A DNA stretch of 64,000 nt from NCBI RefSeq assembly GCF_034424525.1, contig NZ_CP139979.1, positions 310,001 through 374,000 on the forward strand. Direction: 5' to 3'. The position numbers and the translations under genes were made by a program. A model generated the notes under the pieces. It had not been told where the DNA came from, searched no databases, and worked only from the letters and a program-made list of their open reading frames with translations. Numbering within the stretch: the stretch's first letter is position 1; every line of letters starts with the position of its first letter. Positions 9,102 through 21,628 of the stretch are shown in pieces. Source of the DNA: Sphingobium yanoikuyae (lineage in GTDB: Bacteria; Pseudomonadota; Alphaproteobacteria; Sphingomonadales; Sphingomonadaceae).

Positions 9102-9827
9102 TTAAAATTGACGAATGATGCGCAGGCCGGCGGTGGGGCGGAAGATATCGCCGCGTGGCCGTTCCGCGCCAAGGCCCGCCTGCATGGCGAAATTGCCGCC
9201 CAGTTGCTGGTGCAATTGCGGCATCAGCAGCAGGCCGCCCTCGCTGCCGCCCTGATAATTGATCTCCAGCCCCAATACCTGCCCTTCGCGGCTGTCGTAG
9301 AAGGCTGAGTGGTTGAGGATCACGCCGTTGCGGCCATGGCCGCCCGACAGCTTTACGTCGGCAAGCCCTGCCATCGTCACGCTGCTCCAGCGGCTATTGT
9401 AGCGATGGGCCACCATATAGGCGAAACTGCTGCGATATTGTTTGGCGCGGCGGTCATAGATGCCGAGATATTGGACGCCATGGCCGGTGCGCCCGCCGCC
9501 TGTGGTGCCGAAACTTGCCTGCAGACCCAATTTCAGTTCAGCAAGCCGGCCGTTGACGAAGGGCAATTCGCCCTCGATCGCGAAGCCGTCGGCAAAGGCA
9601 TATTCGATTTCCGGCGCCCAATGGACGGCGTCGTCATCGCCCGACAGCGGAACGGTCGCCAGGGTATTGACCTCCAGTTCGCCGCGCTTGGCGCCCAGCG
9701 GCCGCATCATGTCGAAGATCATCGGTTCGGGCACGTCGGGATAGGCGTCTGACGCCAGCGCGGCATCGCCCAGAAAGGCGCTCGCCATGGCGGCAAGGCC
9801 ATGGCGCGAAAGGGATCGAACGGACAA
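9102..9827 (-). CDS. Exported outer-membrane barrel-like protein, function unknown
   Basis: 241 residues with a signal peptide (LAAMASAFLGDAALASDAYP). The rest alternates hydrophobic and polar residues in short strands, glycine-rich turns and a terminal aromatic (RIIRQF), which fits a small outer-membrane beta-barrel. I do not recognise a named family. The gene is 46 bases upstream of the glycosyltransferase on the same strand and may be co-transcribed with the sigma-factor operon. Confidence 0.65.
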   Translation of the reverse strand: MSVRSLSRHGLAAMASAFLGDAALASDAYPDVPEPMIFDMMRPLGAKRGELEVNTLATVPLSGDDDAVHWAPEIEYAFADGFAIEGELPFVNGRLAELKLGLQASFGTTGGGRTGHGVQYLGIYDRRAKQYRSSFAYMVAHRYNSRWSSVTMAGLADVKLSGGHGRNGVILNHSAFYDSREGQVLGLEINYQGGSEGGLLLMPQLHQQLGGNFAMQAGLGAERPRGDIFRPTAGLRIIRQF

Positions 9828-9835
9828 GAAAGGCT

Positions 9836-9884
9836 GCTCCCGCGATGAGGATGTGACGATTCACATCCCCGTCTACGCGGGAGC
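9836..9884 (-). terminator. Nested hairpin between cpaF and the barrel-like gene
   Basis: The outer arms GCTCCCGCG (9836-9844) and CGCGGGAGC (9876-9884) enclose an inner stem GGATGTG (9849-9855) / CACATCC (9862-9868). It begins 23 bases after the cpaF stop and ends just upstream of the next start, so it could end the cpaF transcript or act as a 5' leader structure. Confidence 0.45.
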
Positions 9885-9906
9885 GGACGCCTTTATTCCC
9901 TGAGGG

Positions 9907-11439
9907 TCAGAGACAGGCTTCGAGGAAGGGCTGGTCGAAGCCGAACATGCGGGCCTTGTCGAGCGTATAGGGGCGCAGGCCCATCGAGCGATATTCGCCG
10001 ATGATCTTACCGCTGTCATCCTCGTCATGATATTCGAACTTGAACAGTTCCTGGGTGACGATGACGTCGCCTTCCATGCCGATCACTTCGGTCACGTTGG
10101 TGACGCGGCGCGAACCGTCGCGCAGGCGCTTCACCTGGACGATCAGGTCGACCGAGTCGGCGATCTGCTTGGAAATGGCTTCCTTCGGGATCTTGATGTC
10201 GCCCATCAGGATCATGTTTTCCATACGGCCCAGGCATTCGCGCGGGCTGTTGCTGTGGAGCGTACACATGGAGCCGTCATGGCCGGTGTTCATCGCGGCG
10301 AGCAGGTCGAAACACTCCGCGCCACGAATTTCGCCCAGGATGATGCGATCAGGACGCATACGCAGGGCGTTCTTGACGAGATCGCCGATGGTGATCGCGC
10401 CCTGGCCTTCCAGGTTGGGCGGGCGGGTTTCGAGCGGCAGCCAGTGCGGCTGCTGCAGGCGCAGTTCGGCCGCGTCCTCGATGGTCAGCACGCGCTCGCC
10501 CGGATCGATCATCTTCGACAGCGCGTTGAGCATCGTCGTCTTGCCCGAACCGGTACCGCCCGAAATGACGATGTTGAAACGGCAGGCACCGGCGATCTTG
10601 AGTGCGGTCGCCATCTTCTGGTTCATCGCGCCCCATTGGGCGAGCATGTCGATGGTGATCGGCTTGGCCGAGAATTTACGGATCGAGATGGCCGTGCCCT
10701 TGAGGCTGAGCGGCGGCACGATCACGTTGACACGCGAACCGTCGGGCAGGCGGGCGTCGGCCAGCGGCGTGGTCTGGTCGACGCGGCGGCCGACCTTGTT
10801 CACGATGCGCTGGGCGATCTGGAACAGATGCTCTTCATCGCGGAACTTGATCGGCGCGATCTGGAGCTTGCCCTTCTTTTCGACATAGGTCTGCTCCGGG
10901 CCGTTGACCATGATATCGCTGATGTCCGGGTCGGCCAGCAATTCCTCGAGCGGGCCGAGGCCCAGAAGCTCGTCGACCAGCACCTTTTCCAGCGCGAACT
11001 GCTCGCGCCGGTTGAGCGTCAGCTTCAGCTCGGCCAGCACTTCCATGATGATCGGCCGGAATTCCTCCGCCAGTTCATCCTTGGTGAGGGTCGCGGCCGC
11101 TTCGGGATCGACGCGTTCGAGCAGGCGGGGAAGCACCTGTTCCTTGATCTTGTGAACCGACGCCTCGAACCCTTGCGGACCGGCATCGGCGACATGTTCG
11201 GCATTGGCGCGTTCCGACAGGCGCGACATGGCGTCCGCATTGCGCTGCATCTGGCTGGTCGGGGCCGACAGCGGATCGAGCGGAATTTCGCCGGGCAGGG
11301 CGGCCAGATCGAGCGGCGGGAACTGCTCGCCGCCGCGCGGGGCCTCCTCGCGCGCTGCGCCGCCGCTGTGCATCGGTCGGGCGACGCCGAAACCCGGCTT
11401 GATGCCGGCAGGTCCATTTTTCCGTCCAAATGCGCTCAT
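9907..11439 (-). CDS. cpaF: CpaF/TadA-type secretion ATPase
   Basis: 510 residues from ATG 11439, chosen for GGAG five bases upstream. It has the type II/IV secretion ATPase core: Walker A ISGGTGSGKTTMLNALS, an Asp box, the Walker B region RPDRIILGEIRGAECFDLL and the His box NTGHDGSMCTLHSNSP. A low-complexity N-terminus precedes the helical NTD. In Tad systems CpaF hexamers power assembly of Flp pili at the inner membrane. No other cpa/tad gene is in the window; the gene stands alone between a hairpin and an unrelated membrane operon. Confidence 0.92.
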   Translation of the reverse strand: MSAFGRKNGPAGIKPGFGVARPMHSGGAAREEAPRGGEQFPPLDLAALPGEIPLDPLSAPTSQMQRNADAMSRLSERANAEHVADAGPQGFEASVHKIKEQVLPRLLERVDPEAAATLTKDELAEEFRPIIMEVLAELKLTLNRREQFALEKVLVDELLGLGPLEELLADPDISDIMVNGPEQTYVEKKGKLQIAPIKFRDEEHLFQIAQRIVNKVGRRVDQTTPLADARLPDGSRVNVIVPPLSLKGTAISIRKFSAKPITIDMLAQWGAMNQKMATALKIAGACRFNIVISGGTGSGKTTMLNALSKMIDPGERVLTIEDAAELRLQQPHWLPLETRPPNLEGQGAITIGDLVKNALRMRPDRIILGEIRGAECFDLLAAMNTGHDGSMCTLHSNSPRECLGRMENMILMGDIKIPKEAISKQIADSVDLIVQVKRLRDGSRRVTNVTEVIGMEGDVIVTQELFKFEYHDEDDSGKIIGEYRSMGLRPYTLDKARMFGFDQPFLEACL

Positions 11440-11538
11440 AACTCTCCGCCGGAATTCTGCGATCGGGCCAGCCACCCCAAAATGGGCCGATTCACCATGG
11501 CTGGAGAAGGTGAATAAGCTGGAAACTTTGACAAATGG

Positions 11539-12117
11539 CTAATGGGCGTTTGAGGGTGGTGGAGGCGTAACGAACCGCGGGTCTGCGCCAAACCAGCCGC
11601 CGATCAGGCGTCCGCTGTCAAGGAGCCTGGAGCCCTGCGGTGTGAGTTCGATCCTGCCGTCGTTGCGCTGAACGATATTGCCGGACAAGGTCTGTTCCCG
11701 CACTCGCCGATCGATCTGGCGCAGATCACCAAGATACTCGCGTATGAAAACCTGTTCCAGCATCGGTGGGGTCAGTTGACCGTTCTGACGTTCGATCCGG
11801 GCAAGCAGGAACATGGTGATGGATCGGTCAAAGGTGACCGGGAAAACGATGAGGAAGCTGATATTGAAGGCGAGCGAGAGGGCTACCGCGCCGATTGCCG
11901 TCGACAGATCCAAGGAACGCAACCATCGCCCCGCCCAGCCGATTAACAGCGCTAAAAGCAGCGCGCTTATGAAGGCAATAAACACACCGCGATAGAAAAG
12001 CAGTGAAATGCTTGCCAGCAATGGCGAGGCGATGAGCGCGAGATAGAGAAGAAAGCCTGCGACCAGCGCACCGACATAGGCCAAAATCAGGTTTCGAATA
12101 GGTCGAATATTGGTCAT
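11539..12117 (-). CDS. Four-helix membrane protein with cytoplasmic tail, unknown function
   Basis: 192 residues. Hydrophobic segments lie near residues 9-30, 35-63 and 74-97, followed by a soluble tail of about 90 residues. The tail (LRQIDRRVREQTLSGNIVQR ... GRIELTPQGSRLL) has the spacing of a winged-helix-like fold. I do not recognise a family. Its start overlaps the stop of the upstream large membrane protein by 4 bases, so the two are an operon. Confidence 0.7.
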   Translation of the reverse strand: MTNIRPIRNLILAYVGALVAGFLLYLALIASPLLASISLLFYRGVFIAFISALLLALLIGWAGRWLRSLDLSTAIGAVALSLAFNISFLIVFPVTFDRSITMFLLARIERQNGQLTPPMLEQVFIREYLGDLRQIDRRVREQTLSGNIVQRNDGRIELTPQGSRLLDSGRLIGGWFGADPRFVTPPPPSNAH

Positions 12118-14099
12118 CGGGCAATGTCTTTCGTGGCGATCAAGCAGGCAAGAGGCTCGCGATGTATGCAGCGTAGGCCGGGCGGCGGCCCCTTATGCGC
12201 ACTCCAGACGGGATCGACTGCGGCAATCATCAGATAATCGACCCCGGAAGCTTCGGCGCGGCGACGTATCTCCGCCTGCGGCAGGGCGCGGCTGAAAATG
12301 GGCGCGATTGTCGCGATGCGTAGGCTGACATCATCCATCGAAGCGCCAAAAAGATTGGCCTCCTTATCTGCCACACCCGTTGGCTGGCGCCCGTAAAGGC
12401 CAAAATTGAAGGACCGTTGAAACAGGGCAGGATTGTGCTGGATCACGGCATTCGCCGGCAGATGGCGCGCCGCCCATTCATAAATGCGCCGCTGATCCAG
12501 ATTGTCGCTGCGCAGACGGAACAACTCGTGTGACGGACTGGTCGGGGCATAGGGCGGCCGGATCAGGCGAACGCCTGCGATATCCCACAGGACGGCCGCA
12601 ATGCCGAGTGCGAGGAGGAGCTTGAAGGTGAAAGGTCGATCTGCGATCGGTCTGGGTTGGTCGTGCAGCGAAGCTGTCGTCCAGATTATGGCGGCCAGTT
12701 GTGCGAACCAGATCGACCGCCAGCCGAGGTCATTGTTGATGATCGTGGACTTGAGGAAGCTGGCAATGAGTAGCGAAACCATTGCACTGGCGAGCAAGAG
12801 GATCTGGACCGGTTGACGGGGCCATTCTTTGCGAGTGTGCCAATACAGGATCGAGCCCCAGGCGAAAATGCCGAACTCCATGGCGTAATTCAATGGCAGT
12901 GCCAGCAGGTGCAATAATGCCCAGCTTCCCTCTCTCGGCAAGATGAAGGTGAAGGGGCGAATGGTGAGCGCGATTGGCAGGGCATTGTCGTGCCGAGCGA
13001 CGATCAGGTCATGTATCTGGTAGATGGCGGCGAGCAACGCGGCTATGCCGGCAATGAGGATCGTGATGTCACCCTTCCTGAGGCTGATCAGCCCCCAGCC
13101 GGCCAGAACCGGCGCGATGGTCAGCATGATCCACACGGACGATCCGAAACAGGTCGCTATACCCAGCCCAGCCAAAACAGCGATCATGTATCGGCCAATT
13201 TTAGGAAGTTGCCTAGCCTGTACCAGCAGCAGCATGGATATCCAGGCTGCAATAAGTGCTACAATGTGATGCGGTACCCAGACGATCGAATGCAGGACGA
13301 AGGTAACTTCGGTGCTCCACCAGTCACTGCGCGATTCCAGATTGCCGCTCCACAGATAGCGATAGCCCATCCACAGCAGGTCGGTGCCCGATACAAAGCA
13401 GAAGAGCAGGGTCAGCCGCATGAAGCGTCGTCCGCGTTCGGCCGTGATCAGCCCCGCCTCTGATGAGATTTGCCAGAGCAACGCGGGAACCGCGATGCCT
13501 GTCCAGAAAGCTGCGGCGGCAAAGGCCATACGCGCGCTGACGAACGGTTCACCGGCCCAGTGGATGGCGGCAGGAAGAAGGTAGAAATAATAATAATAGC
13601 CCGCGAAACCTGGCCGAGCGAAGAAGGGGTCGGCAAAAGGCACACCCTGATGGGCTATGGCACTGGTTACCGCTGCATGTTTGACCAGATCGAATTCCAG
13701 CAGCGACTGATTGAGCATGCCATCGGATGTCACATAGTCGGCAAATTGAATGACTATGAGGATGAACCAGAGCAGGACCATGGGGACCGCGAGGCGCCAC
13801 CCTTGTCGTTGCGGGCGCAGAATGTCCGGACGTCTGAGCGCAAGGATGGCCAGCCCGGCATGAAGCGGCAGCATCATGCCGATGCCACCTGCTCGGACCA
13901 GCAGAGCGTCGACGGCCGGCAATAATGTCAGCGCCAGCGACAGTGACCAGCCGAGCCGAGGCCATCCGCGGCCAAAATCCGGTCCACAGCGCTCTACAAG
14001 TGTTGCCAGACCCGCGCCGGGTAGAAGCAGCCAGAGCGCCCCAAGTCCAACACCTGCGAGCAGACTCGCCAGATCTGATAGAAAGGGCGATGCGGTCAT
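12114..14099 (-). CDS. Large polytopic membrane protein, possible GT-C-like enzyme
   Basis: 661 residues from ATG 14099 (a TTG 36 codons upstream is the alternative; neither has a strong Shine-Dalgarno). There are about twelve to fourteen hydrophobic helices and a C-terminal soluble part. An acidic residue in an early loop (LLEFDLVKHAAVTSA), the aromatic GYYYYFYLLPAAIHW segment and many short loops resemble GT-C type membrane glycosyltransferases, but no signature is decisive. It is translationally coupled to the four-helix protein downstream. It probably acts in the envelope; the reaction is unknown. Confidence 0.7.
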   Translation of the reverse strand: MTASPFLSDLASLLAGVGLGALWLLLPGAGLATLVERCGPDFGRGWPRLGWSLSLALTLLPAVDALLVRAGGIGMMLPLHAGLAILALRRPDILRPQRQGWRLAVPMVLLWFILIVIQFADYVTSDGMLNQSLLEFDLVKHAAVTSAIAHQGVPFADPFFARPGFAGYYYYFYLLPAAIHWAGEPFVSARMAFAAAAFWTGIAVPALLWQISSEAGLITAERGRRFMRLTLLFCFVSGTDLLWMGYRYLWSGNLESRSDWWSTEVTFVLHSIVWVPHHIVALIAAWISMLLLVQARQLPKIGRYMIAVLAGLGIATCFGSSVWIMLTIAPVLAGWGLISLRKGDITILIAGIAALLAAIYQIHDLIVARHDNALPIALTIRPFTFILPREGSWALLHLLALPLNYAMEFGIFAWGSILYWHTRKEWPRQPVQILLLASAMVSLLIASFLKSTIINNDLGWRSIWFAQLAAIIWTTASLHDQPRPIADRPFTFKLLLALGIAAVLWDIAGVRLIRPPYAPTSPSHELFRLRSDNLDQRRIYEWAARHLPANAVIQHNPALFQRSFNFGLYGRQPTGVADKEANLFGASMDDVSLRIATIAPIFSRALPQAEIRRRAEASGVDYLMIAAVDPVWSAHKGPPPGLRCIHREPLACLIATKDIAR

Positions 14100-14284
14100 G
14101 AAGGTGAGCGTTTGGTTAGGGCAATGGCGCGTGCATCGCACCGGTTGGGCCGACAAGGATTCATTGGGCTGTCCGTAGCGGTTGGTCGCTTCACGGGGCC
14201 TAGGCAATCATAGTAAAAAAGCCCTTAAACACGGCGTGGGTCGCGTTGGCCGTCTTATCGGGCTACCAGCCATGCCACGAAAAA

Positions 14285-14309
14285 AAAGCGGCGCTGTACG
14301 CGCCGCTTT
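14285..14309 (-). terminator. Intrinsic terminator of the atp operon
   Basis: The arms AAAGCGGCGC (14285-14294) and GCGCCGCTTT (14300-14309) enclose a 5-base loop. On the minus strand the stem is followed by a T-run. It sits 67 bases past the atpC stop. Confidence 0.85.
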
Positions 14310-14375
14310 CGTATCGCCATCATCGTGGCGAGAGATTTGATGGGGTTCGCGCTGCGAACCAAAGATGGATCGAGC

Positions 14376-14630
14376 TCAGCCCGCCTTTTCGGCGAGAACC
14401 GTCAGGCCCTTTTCATTGACCTCAGCAAAACCGCCCTCGACCGGGATGATTTCCGGTGCGGCGCCAGCCGATGCGAAGATCTGGATCGCGCCGTCGCGCA
14501 CGGTCGACATGAAGGGCGCGTGGCCCTCCAGCACGCCGAAGTCGCCATCGGTGCCGGGAACGACGACCTGATAGACCTCTTCCGAGCGGACGAGCTTTTC
14601 AGGGGTCACGAGTTCGAAATGCAGTGCCAT
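14376..14630 (-). CDS. atpC: F1Fo ATP synthase epsilon subunit
   Basis: 84 residues containing only the N-terminal beta-sandwich: [39 protein letters not shown]. The C-terminal helical hairpin of the longer epsilon subunits is missing, as is usual in sphingomonads. It is part of the central stalk that couples proton flow to catalysis. It is the last gene of the atpH-A-(lysE)-G-D-C operon. Confidence 0.95.
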   Translation of the reverse strand: MALHFELVTPEKLVRSEEVYQVVVPGTDGDFGVLEGHAPFMSTVRDGAIQIFASAGAAPEIIPVEGGFAEVNEKGLTVLAEKAG

Positions 14631-14645
14631 TTTTATGTCCTATGC

Positions 14646-14668
14646 CCCCTCCCCAAGGCGGGGAGGGG
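14646..14668. repeat. Short GC-rich palindrome between atpD and atpC
   Basis: The arms CCCCTCCCC (14646-14654) and GGGGAGGGG (14660-14668) enclose a 5-base loop. It looks like the short intergenic palindromic repeats scattered in alphaproteobacterial genomes. It could lower atpC expression relative to atpD (inference). Confidence 0.55.
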
Positions 14669-14684
14669 TATATGGGGTTAGAGC

Positions 14685-16154
<1,470 letters not shown>

Positions 16155-17039
16155 TTAGAGGGCTTCGGCGCCCGAGATGATTTCGACGAGTTCGGTGGTG
16201 ATCGCGGCCTGGCGGCTGCGGTTATACTGGATCGTCAGCTTGTTGATGAGGTCGCCGGCATTGCGGGTCGCATTGTCCATCGCGGTCATCGACGCACCCT
16301 GTTCGGACGCGTTGTTTTCCAGCAGCGCCTTGAAGAGCTGCACCGTGACGTTGCGCGGCAGCAGGTCGTCGAGGATCGCTTCCTCGCTCGGCTCATATTC
16401 CACCGTCGCGGCGATCGCATTGCGGTCGGCGTCGGCGGGGATCTTCACCGGGATGATCTGCTGTTCGGTCGGGATCTGCGCGAGCGCCGACTTGAAGCGC
16501 GAATAGAAGAGATGGGCGACGTCGAACTTGCCGTCGAGGAACATCTGGCTGAGTTCCTGCGCCACCGCCTGGGCCTGGGCAAAGCCCGGCTCCTTGGCGC
16601 CGGTGGTGTCGTAATTGGCGACGATCTTGCCCGGATAGGTGCGGTTGATCACCGGTCGGCCCTTGCGGCCGATCAGGTAGAACAGCACCTTCTTGCCATC
16701 CAGCTCCAGCGCGCGGGCCTTGGCCAGCGCGGCCTTCACGATATTGGCGTTGAACGCGCCGGCAAGACCGCGATCGCTATTGGCGACGACCAGCAGATGG
16801 ACTTCGTCCTTGCCGGTGCCGGCGAGCAGCGGCGAAGCGCCTTCGCCCGAGCCGCCGGCGATCTTGGTCGCCAGGCTTGCAACGACCGCTTCCAGTCGCT
16901 CGCTATAGGGGCGGGCAGCTTCGGCAGCGGCCTGCGCCTTGCGCAGCTTGGCCGCGGCGACCATCTGCTTCGCCTTGGTGATCTTCTGGGTCGACTTTAC
17001 CGACCCGATGCGCAGCTTCAGTTCCTTGAGGCTAGCCAT
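16155..17039 (-). CDS. atpG: F1Fo ATP synthase gamma subunit
   Basis: 294 residues, with the N-terminal coiled coil [20 protein letters not shown] and C-terminal [20 protein letters not shown] that form the rotor shaft. It starts only 3 bases after the stop of the LysE-type gene, so its translation is likely coupled to that gene rather than directly to atpA. Confidence 0.97.
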   Translation of the reverse strand: MASLKELKLRIGSVKSTQKITKAKQMVAAAKLRKAQAAAEAARPYSERLEAVVASLATKIAGGSGEGASPLLAGTGKDEVHLLVVANSDRGLAGAFNANIVKAALAKARALELDGKKVLFYLIGRKGRPVINRTYPGKIVANYDTTGAKEPGFAQAQAVAQELSQMFLDGKFDVAHLFYSRFKSALAQIPTEQQIIPVKIPADADRNAIAATVEYEPSEEAILDDLLPRNVTVQLFKALLENNASEQGASMTAMDNATRNAGDLINKLTIQYNRSRQAAITTELVEIISGAEAL

Positions 17040-17042
17040 AGT

Positions 17043-17669
17043 TCAAATATTCCGAGCAAGGGCCAGACGGCCCGCGAGACCAAAGAAACCGACGCCCATG
17101 GCGCCTTCGAACCAGCGCATCGCGCTGCTCTGCCCCACTTTGCGGCCCGCCTTGGTGGCGAGCAGCGCGAGCAGGGCGCACCACAGGAAACCGAGCCCAT
17201 AGACGATCGCGATCAGCAGCATGCCCTGCCACGGCGCATCCGGGCCGGTGCCCACGAACTGCGGCAGCGCGGCGAGGAAGAAGATCGCGACCTTGGGGTT
17301 CAGCACGGTGCTGACCAAGCCCTGGGCGAAGGGCGATCCGCCGATCCGGACCTTGGGCGTTTCGCTTGCCGGCGTCGGCTTGATCGCGCCGCGCAGCAGG
17401 CCAAAGCCCATCCAGGCCAGATAGAGGGCACCGGCGATCTTAACGCCCAAGAACAGCCCCGGCACCGCATTCAGCACGCTGAGGAAGCCGAAGCCGCACA
17501 ACAGCATGTAGAACAGGCCGCCGAGCTGGATGCCGCCGATCGCCGCCATTCCCGCCTTGAAGCCGCGGCGCGCCGCGTGGCCGGCCACCAACATGGTGTC
17601 CGGCCCCGGCAGCAGCACCAGACCGATCGACATCACGGTCCAGGCAAGAAGGGAATGGGCGGTCAGCAC
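17043..17669 (-). CDS. LysE/RhtB-family exporter inside the atp operon
   Basis: 208 residues with six hydrophobic helices and the family N-terminus SIGLVLLPGPDTMLVAGHAA, then STVLNPKVAIFFLAALPQFV, which are the LysE/RhtB marks. It exports amino acids or related compounds at the inner membrane; the substrate is unknown. It lies 6 bases after atpA and 3 bases before atpG, all on the same strand, so it is a true member of the operon. The usual order is atpA directly followed by atpG. Confidence 0.92.
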   Translation of the reverse strand: MLTAHSLLAWTVMSIGLVLLPGPDTMLVAGHAARRGFKAGMAAIGGIQLGGLFYMLLCGFGFLSVLNAVPGLFLGVKIAGALYLAWMGFGLLRGAIKPTPASETPKVRIGGSPFAQGLVSTVLNPKVAIFFLAALPQFVGTGPDAPWQGMLLIAIVYGLGFLWCALLALLATKAGRKVGQSSAMRWFEGAMGVGFFGLAGRLALARNI

Positions 17670-17675
17670 AGCGTC

Positions 17676-19762
<2,087 letters not shown>

Positions 19763-19943
19763 GCGCTTACCGTCCTCCAACTTGATTTGCCGGTCATGCA
19801 AAAAGAGGGGGAGCAGTAATAACCGTCCCCTGTTGTCGGGCCGGTTAGCAGTGCCAATATGACTATGCAAGTCATGTGACACGATTCCATCGCATCGACG
19901 AAATCAAGCCAATTTGACTGAGTTTTTCGGGAAAACGGACAGG

Positions 19944-21518
19944 CTAGGGAGCGGGGTCTGCGGGGGCAAGCCGTCCTTTTTGGCAATGATAGACCAGCCG
20001 CTCGTTCGGCTGGGGCGGCAGCAGCGCGGCGAGGTCCGACTGGAGCGTCGCGATCCGGGTCAACATCGTGGAATCGCTGCTGCATCCCTTGATCGGGCCA
20101 TCCTTCAGCAGGGCCCGGGCCTTGTCCATCGTGTCGCCATCGGGCAGCCAGCGCTGGACCCGCAACAGGCCGGTGGCCGGGTCGAATTCGCTGCGGCTGA
20201 CATAATTGCCCTCGTCGGGCACATGGGCGCGCTGCCAGGTCGTGCCGGTCGCCTGATATTGGGTGTCGCCGTTGACGCAGCCGCCCTCGGCCCAGTTCAG
20301 GCCGACATCATTGGGCTGCGACACGGTCAGCCGGCTGCGGTTGAGGTCGATCCGACAGATATTGTCGCCGGCCCAGGCAAAGGCCTTGTTGCTGACCACG
20401 CTCTGGTCCTCGGGCAGCTTCACCTGCTCGTCGATGCTGGCAAAGCTGGGCTTGAACACGAACAGGCCAAGCGCGCCCATCAGCAGGATGCCGCCACCGG
20501 CGATGAACCAGGTGGCACGCTTTTCGCGGCCCTGGCTGTAGAAGAGGCCGCCAGCGCCCAGACCCAGCACGGCGAGGGCCAGCAGCACGGCGGCGCCCGC
20601 CATCGCATTTTCGCGGCCGGAAATGACGTCGCGCTCGGCGGTGTCGCGGGCCTGCTGCAGCGCCTGCTCGCGCTTGTCGGCGGCGGCGCGGTCATTCTGT
20701 TCTGTCAGCTGCGATTCGCGCTGGGTGATCGAGGCTTCGGCCGCGTCGGCTTCGGCCATGGTGCGGCAGGCGACGACGGTGTGGAGCGAGGACACGCCGG
20801 CCTGACGCAGGAAGGAGGCGACTTCGCGCCAGGATACGGCAAAGCCGAATTCGGCATCATTGCCGTCCGAGATCGAGCCGAAACTGTTGACGCCCAGCAC
20901 CCGGCCGCAATCATCGACCAGCGGGCCGCCGCTGTTGCCGGCGGCAAGCGGGGCGGTGTGCAGGATGGTGTCGAAGCTTTGGCTGGAGCGGCCGGACGAG
21001 ATGCTGCCGCTGGTCTTCACCGTGCCGAGCGGTTCGACCAGTTGCTTGAGGCTAAGGCCCTGGGCGCGATCGACGGTGCCGGGATAGCCGATGGCGGTGA
21101 CATGCTGGCCGTCATCGACCGCCCCGGCATAGAAGGTGGCAACCGGCAGGCTGCCTTCCTCCAGCTGGATCAGGGCCAGGTCATTGCCCGGCGAATAGGC
21201 GATGATCCGCCCGCCATAGCTTTTCTTGCCCTCCGACGGGATCACGCCGATGACGAGATCCTTCTCCTCGCGCGCCAGTTCGACGACATGGGCGTTGGTC
21301 AGCACCTTGTCCGGGGCGATCGCGATGCCGCTGCCATGGCCCACGAAATAGGCGTCCGCGCCGTTGGTCGCGACCAGGGCGACGCGCACCACGCTGCGCG
21401 CAGCGGCGGTGATATCCTGTTGTTCGGCCCGTGCGGGGCTGAGCAGGACGAGGGACGCGACAAGCGCGGCGATCGGGCGAAGGTGACGGAAAAGGGCGAC
21501 CATAGGAGGCGCATACAT
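19944..21518 (-). CDS. Membrane-anchored trypsin-like serine protease
   Basis: 524 residues. A signal peptide (IAALVASLVLLSPARA) precedes a chymotrypsin-fold domain with the complete triad H77 (LTNAHVV), D113 (GNDLALIQL) and S196 (GNSGGPL). An alpha-helical, Q/E/A-rich coiled-coil stretch (about 265-315) follows, then two hydrophobic helices (about 320-370) and a C-terminal soluble domain. It is a DegS/HtrA-like protease without a PDZ domain, probably in the periplasm. The start could be the second Met (21503). It is upstream of atpH on the same strand with 181 bases between. Confidence 0.85.
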   Translation of the reverse strand: MYAPPMVALFRHLRPIAALVASLVLLSPARAEQQDITAAARSVVRVALVATNGADAYFVGHGSGIAIAPDKVLTNAHVVELAREEKDLVIGVIPSEGKKSYGGRIIAYSPGNDLALIQLEEGSLPVATFYAGAVDDGQHVTAIGYPGTVDRAQGLSLKQLVEPLGTVKTSGSISSGRSSQSFDTILHTAPLAAGNSGGPLVDDCGRVLGVNSFGSISDGNDAEFGFAVSWREVASFLRQAGVSSLHTVVACRTMAEADAAEASITQRESQLTEQNDRAAADKREQALQQARDTAERDVISGRENAMAGAAVLLALAVLGLGAGGLFYSQGREKRATWFIAGGGILLMGALGLFVFKPSFASIDEQVKLPEDQSVVSNKAFAWAGDNICRIDLNRSRLTVSQPNDVGLNWAEGGCVNGDTQYQATGTTWQRAHVPDEGNYVSRSEFDPATGLLRVQRWLPDGDTMDKARALLKDGPIKGCSSDSTMLTRIATLQSDLAALLPPQPNERLVYHCQKGRLAPADPAP

Positions 21519-21628
21519 ATGCGAAGGCCCGCTTTAGGCAATCGGGAAAAAGCGGATGCGACGGGCCGTGTGCTTTTGACCGCAAGCGACGGGAAGCCTC
21601 GCCAAGCCGTCTGGATTACCCCATATCC

